A DNA stretch of 49,908 nucleotides from the NCBI GenBank assembly GCA_964504985.1, contig CAZDFU010000006.1, forward strand, positions 1 through 49,908. Reading direction: 5' to 3'. This DNA comes from CAZDFU01 sp964504985. Its GTDB lineage: Bacteria > Patescibacteriota > Microgenomatia > Daviesbacterales > UBA10151. Each line of letters starts with the position of its first letter. Positions within the stretch are counted from its first letter, which is position 1. The position numbers and the translations under genes were made by a program. This document shows positions 1 to 10,100 of the stretch, piece by piece. The notes beneath the pieces were generated by a model that was not told where the DNA came from, made no database searches, and saw only the letters and a program-made list of their open reading frames with translations.

Positions 1-1
1 A

Positions 2-1351
2 AGATCGTTATTAAATCAGCTACAAGAACATCTCTTAAGTCCAGAAATTACCCTTATTGTCGGACCTCGCCAGGCTGGTAAAACCACATTGATGGAGATA
101 CTAAGAGATGAATTGGTAGAAAAAGGCGAGAAAACTCTTTTTCTCAATCTCGATTTTAATGCAGACCGCCCCTTTTTTGACTCCCAGGAAAAACTACTAC
201 AAAGAATCTCCTACGAGATAGGGGAAGATAAAGGATATGTATTTATTGATGAGATACAAAGAAAAGAAGATGCAGGGTTATTTTTAAAAGGGCTTTATGA
301 TATGAAGTTACCATATAAATTTATTGTTTCAGGATCAGGCAGCATAGAGCTTAAAGAAAAAATCCATGAATCATTACCAGGCAGAAAAAAGCTTTTTGAA
401 TTGACAACTTTAACTTTTGAAGAGTTTGTAGCTTATAAGCAGAGCTTGCCTTCACTTCATGAACGTAAGCAGAGCTTGCCTTCACTTCATGAACGTAAGC
501 AGAGCTTGCCCGCTAACGCCCGTAAAACAGATTACAAACATATAAAAGAGGGTGAATCTTTTGCAGAGCTTACTATCTTTTTTGATCTTTTTAAAGAGTT
601 AGCGCAGCAATATCTTGAAGAATATTTAAATTTTGGGGGGTATCCTAAGGTAGTGCTCGCAAAAACCTATGAGGAAAAACGGGCAGTTATTGCTGATATT
701 TATCAAAGTTTTTTGGAAAAGGATATGTCAATTCTTTTAAACATCCAAAAAACAGAAAGTTTAACAGCTTTACTTAGAGTACTTGCCTCTCAAATAGGCA
801 ATTTAGTTAATCTGACAGAGCTTTCTAATACTTTGGGGATTTCAGTTCAAACTGTGAAAGATTATCTCTGGTATTTGGAAAAAACCTATATTATCAGCAA
901 AGTCACCCCCTATTTTAAAAATACGAGGAAGGAAATAACAAAAAGCCCCATCTATTATTTTGTTGATCTAGGACTGCGTAACTTCGCAGCCAATCAATTT
1001 GGTCACGGTGCGTTTGACACCACTGGGTTTTTGTTTGAAAACTTTGTTTTCAATAATTTAAAAGGGCATCTTAAGCTTACCCCCACCAGTATTCATTTTT
1101 GGAGAACCAAGGATAGAGCTGAAGTTGATTTTATCCTGAATACCAGCAGAGAAATTATACCTATAGAGGTTAAATACACAAAATTAAAGAAACCTGAAAT
1201 AAGCCGTTCCTTCAGGTCGTTCTTAACCAAGTATAAAGTTCCAAAAGCATTTATCGTAAATCTTAGTTTAATTCAAGAAGTAATTGCGCAAGGTGCTAAA
1301 GTTTATTTTATTCCATTTTTTAATACTCAAATTATAACAAAAAAAGTGTAA
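2..1351 (+). CDS. AAA ATPase with DUF4143 domain, 5' truncated
   Basis: This is an AAA_14/DUF4143-type ATPase, cut by the window start. The reading frame is open from base 2, and the Walker A motif GPRQAGKTT lies at about bases 62-88, upstream of the first ATG (89), so that ATG is not the true start. The Walker B-like stretch is FIDEIQ, followed by a sensor region VSGSGS. The C-terminal half has the DUF4143 pattern with a nuclease-like ending (WRTKDRAEVDFIL, then IPIEVKYTK). Family members are widespread, often mobile and toxin- or defence-like, but their substrate is not established. Within the ATPase/DUF4143 linker the protein carries a repeated 10-residue unit (KQSLPSLHER) encoded by a DNA tandem repeat. 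The gene reads towards a tRNA on the opposite strand. Family assignment is firm; cellular role is not. Confidence 0.88.
   Translation, partial: RSLLNQLQEHLLSPEITLIVGPRQAGKTTLMEILRDELVEKGEKTLFLNLDFNADRPFFDSQEKLLQRISYEIGEDKGYVFIDEIQRKEDAGLFLKGLYDMKLPYKFIVSGSGSIELKEKIHESLPGRKKLFELTTLTFEEFVAYKQSLPSLHERKQSLPSLHERKQSLPANARKTDYKHIKEGESFAELTIFFDLFKELAQQYLEEYLNFGGYPKVVLAKTYEEKRAVIADIYQSFLEKDMSILLNIQKTESLTALLRVLASQIGNLVNLTELSNTLGISVQTVKDYLWYLEKTYIISKVTPYFKNTRKEITKSPIYYFVDLGLRNFAANQFGHGAFDTTGFLFENFVFNNLKGHLKLTPTSIHFWRTKDRAEVDFILNTSREIIPIEVKYTKLKKPEISRSFRSFLTKYKVPKAFIVNLSLIQEVIAQGAKVYFIPFFNTQIITKKV
437..523 (+). repeat. 30-bp in-frame tandem repeat inside the ATPase gene
   Basis: Two perfect 30-bp copies (437-466, 467-496) are followed by a partial third copy (497-523) that matches for the first 14 bases. 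The unit is a multiple of three and adds KQSLPSLHER to the protein without breaking the frame. It is an insertion or slippage expansion in a linker region. Confidence 0.9.
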
Positions 1352-1510
1352 ATTTAAGTTTCTAAGTGATGGGCTGGATTCGGAAAAGTTCGATTTCCAT
1401 GGGGTTTTATGTTATAGGTTTAATTTCGGGGAGTTTTCTATAAGCGAAGCTTGAAAATTTTGTTTTAAACTTTGAGGCTAAATTTCTGTAAAATCACAAA
1501 TACTATTGGG

Positions 1511-1582
1511 TGGACCCGAGGGGAATTGAACCCCTTATCTTCTCTATGCCATAGAGACGTCGTACCGGTAGACCACGGGCCC
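1511..1582 (-). tRNA. tRNA-Ala (GGC anticodon)
   Basis: The minus strand folds into a complete 72-nt cloverleaf: 7-bp acceptor, 3-bp D stem with a GG-containing loop, anticodon stem TCTCT/AGAGA with loop ATGGCAT (anticodon GGC), 5-nt variable loop, and T arm AGGGG/CCCCT with loop TTCAATT. The acceptor has the G3-U70 wobble pair that identifies alanine tRNA. The discriminator is A73. CCA is not encoded (ACCCA follows), so a nucleotidyltransferase must add it. It sits between the ATPase gene and the O-antigen-ligase-like gene. Confidence 0.95.
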
Positions 1583-1606
1583 AGGGGGTTTAATTATACA
1601 ATACTT

Positions 1607-3988
1607 TTATGGTTGAGAACTTGGTTTTGGAGAAGAAGCCTCTGTTTTTGTTGCAGACTTTTTTACTGCAGGCGGAGTAGCTATTTTTTCAGGAGGGTTT
1701 CCTACATCAACCACTTTTGGTAATTCCTTCTTTTGCAGTGAGCCTGAAGTTTGGGCAGCAGGAGGTTGGATAGCTGAACCAGTAGCAGTAGTAGAAGAAG
1801 AATCTATTTTATTCTTTAAATCATTCAAATAATCGCTGGCTAACTTATAATCTTCTGAACCTGCCTCCAGCAGGGTTAACACTTTTTCAGCTGTTTCCTG
1901 GGCAGCTTTTAAATCCCCCTTGTCCCTTAAGGCTACTGACAAATTGTAGTATCCATTAGAAAAATCAGGTTTTAAGTTAATAGCATCAGTAAAGAAGCGG
2001 ATGGCTAAATCATAATTTTGAACAGCATAATATACTCCTCCCACGCTTAATCTGAGGTTGGGGTTTAAAGGATCCTGAAAGATTGCTTTTCCATATGAAT
2101 CCAAAGAGAAGGTTAAGGCATTTTGAGCAACACCGGCAATTTGCCTGTAAAGCAGGGCCAATATTTCCCAATTTAAGGCAGAACGCGGACTTAGGGTTGT
2201 AGCTGTCCTTCCTTCAGAGACGGATTGTTGAAGCAGTACCTGGATGTTTTGTTTATCGGTATCGGTTAAAGAACCTGAAGGTGAGGCTTCAGTGGGTCCT
2301 TTGGCAGCTGCTATAGCATTGGCAAGAGCAAAATTGGTCTGGGCTAAATCAGTTCTATATAAGTCATTATAGGGGTTTAACTTTTCTGCTGCTACCAGCT
2401 CGTTATAAGCAGCTATACCCTGATTTTGGGCTACTGCATTTAAGGCTTTTTTATGGTGATAGTCTGCTACCACAAATTTGCCTGCAAAAAAGAAAGCAAA
2501 AAGAACAAGGGCGCTTGAAATTACCACAAGTATAGAAGGCAGAGCTTCTATTTTTAAAGTTTGGACTGAAGCGCCGGCAGACCTGAGGTTACCGGTAATT
2601 GCAAAAATAGTATCTTTGATGTTACTAAATGCCGGATTTTGAAGGCGGGAATTTAGGACCTGGCCTTTAGAAGCAACCGTCATATAAGAGGCCAAAATAA
2701 TTACCCCAAATACCCACAAAACTAAGCTAGAAGTATGCAAGGCCAAAATGATAAAAAATATTAAACCTGAAATAGCCAAGGCGTGCTTAATTTCATCACC
2801 AGGATGAAAAGATGAGTTTTGGATTGCGTTCTTAAGATGTAACCAGGCTGAAGAAAGAAATAACCCTGTTATAGAAAGAAGCGCTAATAATCCAATGCCC
2901 CCTAAGGTGGCTAAAACTTGCAGATATTCATTAAAAGCATTATCAAACCTTAAGTTCCAATTTTTGGTGGAATTATATTCCAGAGGTTTATAGTTTGTGA
3001 AATTAAAAAGAAAAGTAGATGGTCCTGATCCCCAAAAAGGGCTGTCTCTGAAAGCTGAAGCAGCTATTTTCCAGGAAGTAGTTAGTGATAACTGGGATTC
3101 CCTGGGGAAGTTTTTGGCTTGTGAATAAAGAGGGTTTTGAGCCCCGCCCATTGGAGGCACCAAAGACAGGAAACTGACAAGACCCACTATAACAATAGGA
3201 GCTATTAATGCTGCTAAATCCAGAGGTTTGATCTGGGTTATTTTTTCAAAAAAACTGCGGTGGATTAACAGTACCAGAATAAAACCTACAGCTGCTGCAG
3301 TCCAGACAGCCAAAGAGCCTGTTAAGGCTATGGTTAGTCCAAATAAAGTAAGAAATAAAGAGTTTATTCCTTTTATTGTCCGGTTGTTTGAGGATAATAG
3401 TTGAGAGGTAACTGATGGTACCAGAAGAGCCAGTAAAGCAGTTGTAGAAAAAGGAGAGCCTGTGGGGGTAAAGTTTATTCCCTGAGTCCAGGAAGAAGGA
3501 AGCAGTCTAACCCCGGCATAAGATGCAAGAGTGACAATTGATAGAAATGCTGCAGAGTAAGTTAATATGAAAAACAACCCTTTAACTTCTTTGGCATTTT
3601 TAAAGGTATTCACAAGGACAAAATAAAACAGGATATATACCACCAAAGAAACTGCTGATCCATGTATTTTTAACTGATTTCCTAAAAGGGCTACATAAGG
3701 GGATTGGGATAATAGGGTTGAGACTATGGCTACTGAAATCAAAAGCAACAAAGGGAGGTCCAAGGGTGTCCTGGCTAAAACCACTTTGCCATTTATAGTA
3801 AATTTAACTGCCAAAAATACCAATAGTAATCCTGTTACTGCTAAAAGGATAAGGAATTTAGGGGTATCATAAAATTCTGTTGTTAAATTAGTAAAAAGAA
3901 ATAAAGTAGTAAGGGTAACAATAGTTACTCCAGTAATTGCCCCAAACTTATAAATCCAATCTATATAAACCTGCATTTCTTCTCTCAT
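1607..3988 (-). CDS. O-antigen ligase/polymerase-like membrane protein with TPR tail
   Basis: A 793-residue multi-spanning membrane protein of the Wzy/O-antigen ligase type, with about a dozen hydrophobic segments over residues 15-515, including a large loop near 300-370 of the kind seen in this family. After the last helix (around 490-515) come TPR-like repeats (about 515-740; for example the stretch ending in LNPYNDLYRTDLAQ, then LKPDFSNGYYNLSVAL). The end is a Pro/Ser/Thr/Lys-rich tail. Family members join or polymerise surface glycans or glycosylate proteins at the outer face of the membrane; the acceptor cannot be read here. The start has a plausible Shine-Dalgarno (AAGGAAG about 9 nt upstream). 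It lies downstream of the fibre gene on the same strand, so glycosylating a surface protein is a reasonable but unproven guess. Confidence 0.8.
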   Translation of the reverse strand: MREEMQVYIDWIYKFGAITGVTIVTLTTLFLFTNLTTEFYDTPKFLILLAVTGLLLVFLAVKFTINGKVVLARTPLDLPLLLLISVAIVSTLLSQSPYVALLGNQLKIHGSAVSLVVYILFYFVLVNTFKNAKEVKGLFFILTYSAAFLSIVTLASYAGVRLLPSSWTQGINFTPTGSPFSTTALLALLVPSVTSQLLSSNNRTIKGINSLFLTLFGLTIALTGSLAVWTAAAVGFILVLLIHRSFFEKITQIKPLDLAALIAPIVIVGLVSFLSLVPPMGGAQNPLYSQAKNFPRESQLSLTTSWKIAASAFRDSPFWGSGPSTFLFNFTNYKPLEYNSTKNWNLRFDNAFNEYLQVLATLGGIGLLALLSITGLFLSSAWLHLKNAIQNSSFHPGDEIKHALAISGLIFFIILALHTSSLVLWVFGVIILASYMTVASKGQVLNSRLQNPAFSNIKDTIFAITGNLRSAGASVQTLKIEALPSILVVISSALVLFAFFFAGKFVVADYHHKKALNAVAQNQGIAAYNELVAAEKLNPYNDLYRTDLAQTNFALANAIAAAKGPTEASPSGSLTDTDKQNIQVLLQQSVSEGRTATTLSPRSALNWEILALLYRQIAGVAQNALTFSLDSYGKAIFQDPLNPNLRLSVGGVYYAVQNYDLAIRFFTDAINLKPDFSNGYYNLSVALRDKGDLKAAQETAEKVLTLLEAGSEDYKLASDYLNDLKNKIDSSSTTATGSAIQPPAAQTSGSLQKKELPKVVDVGNPPEKIATPPAVKKSATKTEASSPKPSSQP

Positions 3989-4006
3989 TTTTTTAGCTTC
4001 CTTTAT

Positions 4007-4019
4007 ATATACCGTATAT
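4007..4019. promoter_or_regulatory. Short palindrome before the O-antigen-ligase-like gene
   Basis: ATATACCGTATAT is a perfect 6+1+6 inverted repeat about 20 bp upstream of the start codon at 3988, between a TTGCAA box and the Shine-Dalgarno. It could be an operator or only an AT-rich promoter element. Confidence 0.3.
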
Positions 4020-4111
4020 GTTTACTGCTAACTTTGCAATTAGTACAATCTATATCAATTTACTAAATAATTAGTCATCTTTCTAAATATAATAATGTAT
4101 TAATATAGTTA

Positions 4112-7100
4112 TTATTCTGTTTGTATGATCCACCAGTTAAAGTTAATATCAGACGGGCTTGGAGTAAGGGTTGAAACATCAAAACTTTGATTATTTTTAA
4201 TGCCTGTAACTGATAAGACTTTATCTGTTGAGCTGGTTGGGGTAATAAAGACTTTAGCTAGATCTGAAACTTGGGTAGTTAAAATAGTTATCTTAGTTTG
4301 GCCTGCTGGTAAAGCAGATGAACCTATGGTAGGAGCCAGCACAGCAGATGAGCCTGTGGTAAGCGAGGAGGAACCTGAGGCAATTGATTGATTGCTGATA
4401 GTTAGTTTATTGGTAATAATACTTGCTCCTGCCACAGTACCTGAGGAGATGATGTTCCCTTCTTTATCTATAGTTACCTTGCCATCAAAGATATTCAACC
4501 CTTTTGCTAGAGGGGATTTTTGAAGATAAAGGATTCCTTCAGTTAAGCCAATTACATTAATTTCCTGGCCGTTGCTAATGGACAATGTGCCATCAACTGT
4601 CACATCCCCTGCTATGGTGGTTGTGCCTAGTATTGTTTCCCCTAAAGATTTCAAGATATCTTGGACATCTAGTTGATAGGCTGTTAATTTTCCAGAAATT
4701 GTTGCTTCTGATCCAACTGATAAAGAAGCAAGTTGAGCGGATCCTGTTGCCAAGAGAGTTTCTGGAGGAGTAAGTTTTAATTGACTGACGTCATCGCGAA
4801 GACCTGTAAGGTCTGTGGCGATCTCTTGAGATTGCTTCGCTGCGCTCGCAATGACAGCGGAAGCTGAAGCCAGTTGTTGAGCCAGAGTTAGTGTAGTGGC
4901 TGATTGTGAAGCAACCTGCTGTGCTAGTTGAGCTGATTGGGTTGCCTGAGATTGGGCTGATTGGTCTAATTGGGCTAATTTGACTGATATCTGATCTAAA
5001 GATGAAGCTATATCAACAGCATAGGAAGTATCTCCATTTGAAAGAGTAGTTTGTTCATAAGCTAAGAATTTCTTTATATCTGAGGCAGTTAAGTTTATAC
5101 CAGCTGGTATAGTTAGTTTATCTACTTTTAAGTTAGCCCCAACTACATTACCATTACTGTCCAAACTGAATTGTTTAGCAGCCTCAACTTGAGAATTTAG
5201 CTGCTGAACACCTTTTGTTAAAAGAGCAGTTAAGTAAGCATAGTCAATACTTTCAATTTGTCCATTCTGCCATATTGTTACTTCAGGGATTACTTGATTT
5301 ACTTCTTCAGCAATAAATCCTATCCGTCTTTTTGTACGGTCATCTATTAATGATAAGTCTGAGGATGCGTCTGAATCTTTTTTATAGTTAAAGAATACTG
5401 GGTTAAGAGCCATGATGTTATCCAAACCATACTCCAGATTTTTTACATTCTCTTTATAGCGGACAGAGGAAGTCCCACAGGCTCCATTAACAAATTCAAT
5501 TGTTCCGGTGGAAGCTTGGGTACAAAGGGTCCTGTCATCAGTAACAGATACAGAAGTTGTGNNNNNNNNNNTTCTTGCGCTTCCAGCAACATGCAGGGTT
5601 TGGCTTGGAGAGGTAAACCCAATGCCGACGTTGCCCGCGCTATCAATACGCATTTTTTCAGCTGTTGAGGAACCATTAGCGCGAACGCTGAAGGTAATAA
5701 GTGAACCATAATTTCCATCTGCACTACTTGCTCGAGTAAAGCCAATGCTCGCACCACTTGTTTGGGAAGTACCAGTATAGTTAAACCTATGGATCAATTC
5801 TACATTGTTTAAATTACCACTGGCATTATCCGTTCCCCGCAGAGATATAGAAGTGGCGCCCGATGCTCCGGCTACTTCAAGATTAGATAATGGCACTGCT
5901 GTCCCAATGCCAACGTTGCCTGTTGTGCCATCCGTATTTGCCCGAATAGTCATGGCGGTAAAGGCGTTTCCGCCGTTATAGCCAACATCAAAATTCAAAG
6001 CACCTCGCCATGTCCCAGTGTATCCACTGGATTGCATAGTAAAAATATCAAATGGAGAAGATTGAGATACTGCCAATGTGTTGTTTCCATAAGCTGAGCT
6101 TCCAATTCTCATTCCTGAAATTGAGTTAATATCAAGAGGATAATTTGGCACTGATGTCCCAATACCAACGTTACCATTTCCTAAAACGGTAAGTCTAGGA
6201 GTTCCATTGTTGGTGATATTAAGAATTGTTTCAGCATCACCTAGGGCAGCAAGTCCGGTTCCTGCAGCATCTTTTTTGCGTCCTCTTATCTCTGTAGCAG
6301 CGGTAGTGTCAGTGGGGTTATTATTCCCGATGGTCCCTGCGAGTATGAGCCCGCCATAATCAGCATCGCTGTATCCTGCAACAAAAAGCCCGCCTTGTGT
6401 AGTGCTACTGTTGCCTACTGCCCCAAAAACATTGGATGGGAGTGCATTGGTCATGCCGTGGTTTACTGTTCCTGCTGAGAGATACATTGTGTAATTGTCT
6501 GCCGGTGAGGCCTCATACAGCTCAAGAAGCTGTCCTGGATTTGTTGTCCCGATTCCAATGTTGCCGTCTGTTTTTATATTTAATAAATTAGTACTGGAAA
6601 AATCAGTCCCGTTAACAATGCTGAAGGTATTACTGGTGTCGTCAAATCCTGCCAAAAACTGCCCTTGCGAGTCTCCGTCAAACAGGATACCAGCGTCATA
6701 TGTTCCTCCTGTAGGCTGGATACGTATGATTGCATCTGCACCAGCGGTACGTAGATGTAAAAGCTGGTTAGGGCTTGTGAACCCTATCCCTACATTGCCG
6801 CTATTATTAATAGTCATCCGTTGGGTGTTATTAGTCCACAGTTGTAAATCAGTGTTTTCCCTGTTTAGTAAAATAGCATTTTCGCTGCCGTCAAACCCTA
6901 CTAAGAAGCCATCTGTGGATGTATTTCCTGTATCATTATTAATAAATTGAAGCTGATTGCCAGCAGTGCCAGTTCTTTCCAGTAGAATCTGTATGGCTTG
7001 GGAGTTGTTGGCAATATGCAAAGGTGCAGCAGGGGAAGTAAATCCAATGCCAACATTGCCGCCGGATTGAACAGTCATATTCACTGCCCCGTTGGTACCA

Positions 7101-10100
7101 AATGTTAAATCATCAGCCGTTTCTGTGCCGATTGTTAAGCCTGTAGAAGCACTGCCCGCACTCAGCAGGTAGGTATGGTTTGCTTTATTTATCCCCATCT
7201 TCGTACCAGTAGTAGCACTGTTGTAAGCTAAGCTGTAAAGATAGTTATTTGTCGCCTGAGTATAGATAGCTCCACCTGCACCGTCGGTTACCGCATCAGA
7301 TGACCAGGCTGAAATACTTGAATATGCGTTTGTTCTTCTAACGTCTAGGTCGTACAAAGGCACTGTTGTCCCGATGCCTACACTACCATTTAGATAACCA
7401 ATATTACTTCCACTGGTTAACCACACAGGATCACATCCAGTACATGAGGTAACCCTTAGACTTCCGGCAACATCTAACTTATAAGCAGGGGAAGTAAATC
7501 CAATGCCAACATTACCGCCAATCTGCCATGTCATAACTTCAGTACCAGGGGTGGCTGGATCTGTAGCGCCTACCAAAAGTGCAAGTCTGTCACTATAAAC
7601 TTGTTGTCCTAGTCTCCATGTTCCAGAAGCGCCATTTCCTTGCCAAAATGTCAGATAACCGCGGTCAGCATCACCTGGTTTGTTAATTATTATAGAATCT
7701 AAGACTGTGCCTGGATCTGTTTTTATTTCCAATCTTGCTCTTGGGCTGGTTATCCCTATCCCCACATTACCTCCTGCTGTAATAGTTAAAATAGGAGTAG
7801 AAGCCCCATTGGTATTTAAGGCTAAGGCATTAGCTGAAGGGGAATATAGTCCTGTGGAGGTGGAATTAGTAAAAGAATAACTTGGCAGGGAAGCACTACC
7901 ATTTGGAGCTAAGAATTGTCCTGAAGATAAAGTTAAATTACCGCCAAAAGAAGAAGTAGAATCAACACTTAATGTTCCTGTGATCCTTTGATTACCCCAC
8001 ACATCTAACTTGTTTGAAGAAGTTGTTGCTCCTATACCAATATTCCCATCCACAAATAATCCATTAGCAGGAGCTGATATTCCCTGGTAAAGAGAACCTA
8101 TATGAGCATTACCTGCTATGGAAAGATTAGAGTTTGCTGTAGTTATACCTATACCCACATTACCTGATACTGCTAGACCATTGGAAGGAATTATCTGGTT
8201 TGCTCCTGTATATCCTATCCCCACATTACCCTGGATAACTAATTTAGCCTGGGGAACAGAGGCACCTATTCCTAAATTACCCTGACCATCTATCCTTAAT
8301 CTTTCTGTTAAAGATCCTCCTCCTGTCCTGGTGGAAAAAGTTAAAGCAGAGGCTTCAGACTCATTGGTGGCTGTTGTTAAAATTCCAGCAATTTGTCCTA
8401 TGTTTTCCAGATTACCTGCTGAATCAGCAGTCTGAAGTAATATGCTTGAGCCTATTCCTGAGGCAGCAGTACCGGATCCGGCAGTATAAGTATTAGCATT
8501 ACCTGAGTTATATAAATCTGCAATCTCTGTTGATGATAATACTTTGTTCCAAACAGTAATTTCGTCTATTTTGCCTGTCCAATAAGACGAACTGCCATTA
8601 TGGCTGCCTATTATTACATTAGCGCTGCCTGAGGTAGTTGTTAAGCTGCCATTGGATCCTGTGCCTACCTGGGTTCCGTCAACATAAAGATAGACATTAG
8701 TGCCTGATTTAATACCAATTGCATGATGCCAACCGCCATCGTTGTATTGCTGCGAGTTAATCTTAGCTGTAGCAGAAACTCCAGCAGCAGTTCTAACCTG
8801 AAAACCAAAATCACCTGTTGTGCTAATTGATTTACCTAAAAGCCAGCCGTTATCGCCTGAGTTGTATTTAGCTGCGATATAATCTTCCGAAGTATCAGCA
8901 TCAGTATTGGTAAACCATAGACTAACAGAAAAGTCAGTGCCTGCTTCTAAATTGCTGGCACTGGTGATAGATACCTTATCAGAATTGGCAGCATCATACT
9001 GTCTGGTATTACCTAATTTTCCTGCTACTATGCTAGTGCCTGTGGCTGAACCGTTATTTGTTCCTACTGAATCAGCCATATTAGTTCCACTTGCTTCATC
9101 TACCTTCCAATAGCTAACCAGGTTAGTAGTTAAAGTGCCTCCTGTATCTGTGGTAAAACTGCTGGGGGCTCCCAAGATATGGGCTAGAGTTAAAATATTA
9201 GTAATACTACTGGAGCTGTTATCAGACATGGATACATGCAGCTGGCTAGTAGGAGAAAGGGTGCCTATACCAGTATTTCCTCCCATTACAGATAATGCTC
9301 CTGTTACAGATCCAGTAGTACCTATTCCCACATTTCCTCCAAAAACAGTTAGTTTATTAGAGGGGGTAGATATACCAATTCCTACATTTCCTGATGAATT
9401 AACTACAAAAGAAGGGGTATTTGAAGTATTAACCTGAAATGGTTGAGATGGTGCAGTTGTCCCAATCCCCACATTACCATTATCCAAAACAGCAAACCTT
9501 TGAGTACCAGATGAATCTAAGGTTTGGAAAGTTATTCCAGTACCTGTTCCTGATCCAGTTAATTGCAGTTTGGAATAATTTGCATATGTATTTCCAATTC
9601 CCACATTCCCAGCACCTGAGGCTCCAATAAAGTAAATATTATTTCCAGATGTGGTCCATTGAGACCCTGTTCCCCAGGAAGGTAAACCAGAAGAGACTAT
9701 CAAAGATTGTCCAGCAGATCCTATCCCCAGCCTTGAGATAGTTCCTCCTGAATTTCTGTAGAATATATCACCTGTTGAATCAGAACCAAGGTTTAATGTT
9801 AACCCTGCCAAAGTAGTTGCCCCATCAACACTTAGAGTTCCTGTTATCCTGCTATTACCCCAGACATCTAACTTGTTTGAAGAAGTTGTTGCTCCTATAC
9901 CAATATTCCCATCCACAAATAATCCATTAGCAGGAGCTGATATTCCCTGGTAAAGAGAACCTATATGAGCATTACCTGCTATGGAAAGATTAGAGTTTGC
10001 TGTAGTTATACCTATACCCACATTACCTGATACTGCTAGACCTGAAGATGGGCCAATGATAGTAGAGGAGTAGCCTATCAAAGCATTGGAGTTAAGATAT

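Noticed and set aside
1472..1723. Plus-strand open frame overlapping tRNA-Ala
   Set aside because: It runs across a complete tRNA and the 3' end of a real gene on the other strand; the composition is not protein-like.
5443..5757. Second minus-strand frame within the fibre gene
   Set aside because: It overlaps the S74 region in another frame and spans the N gap; no independent evidence.
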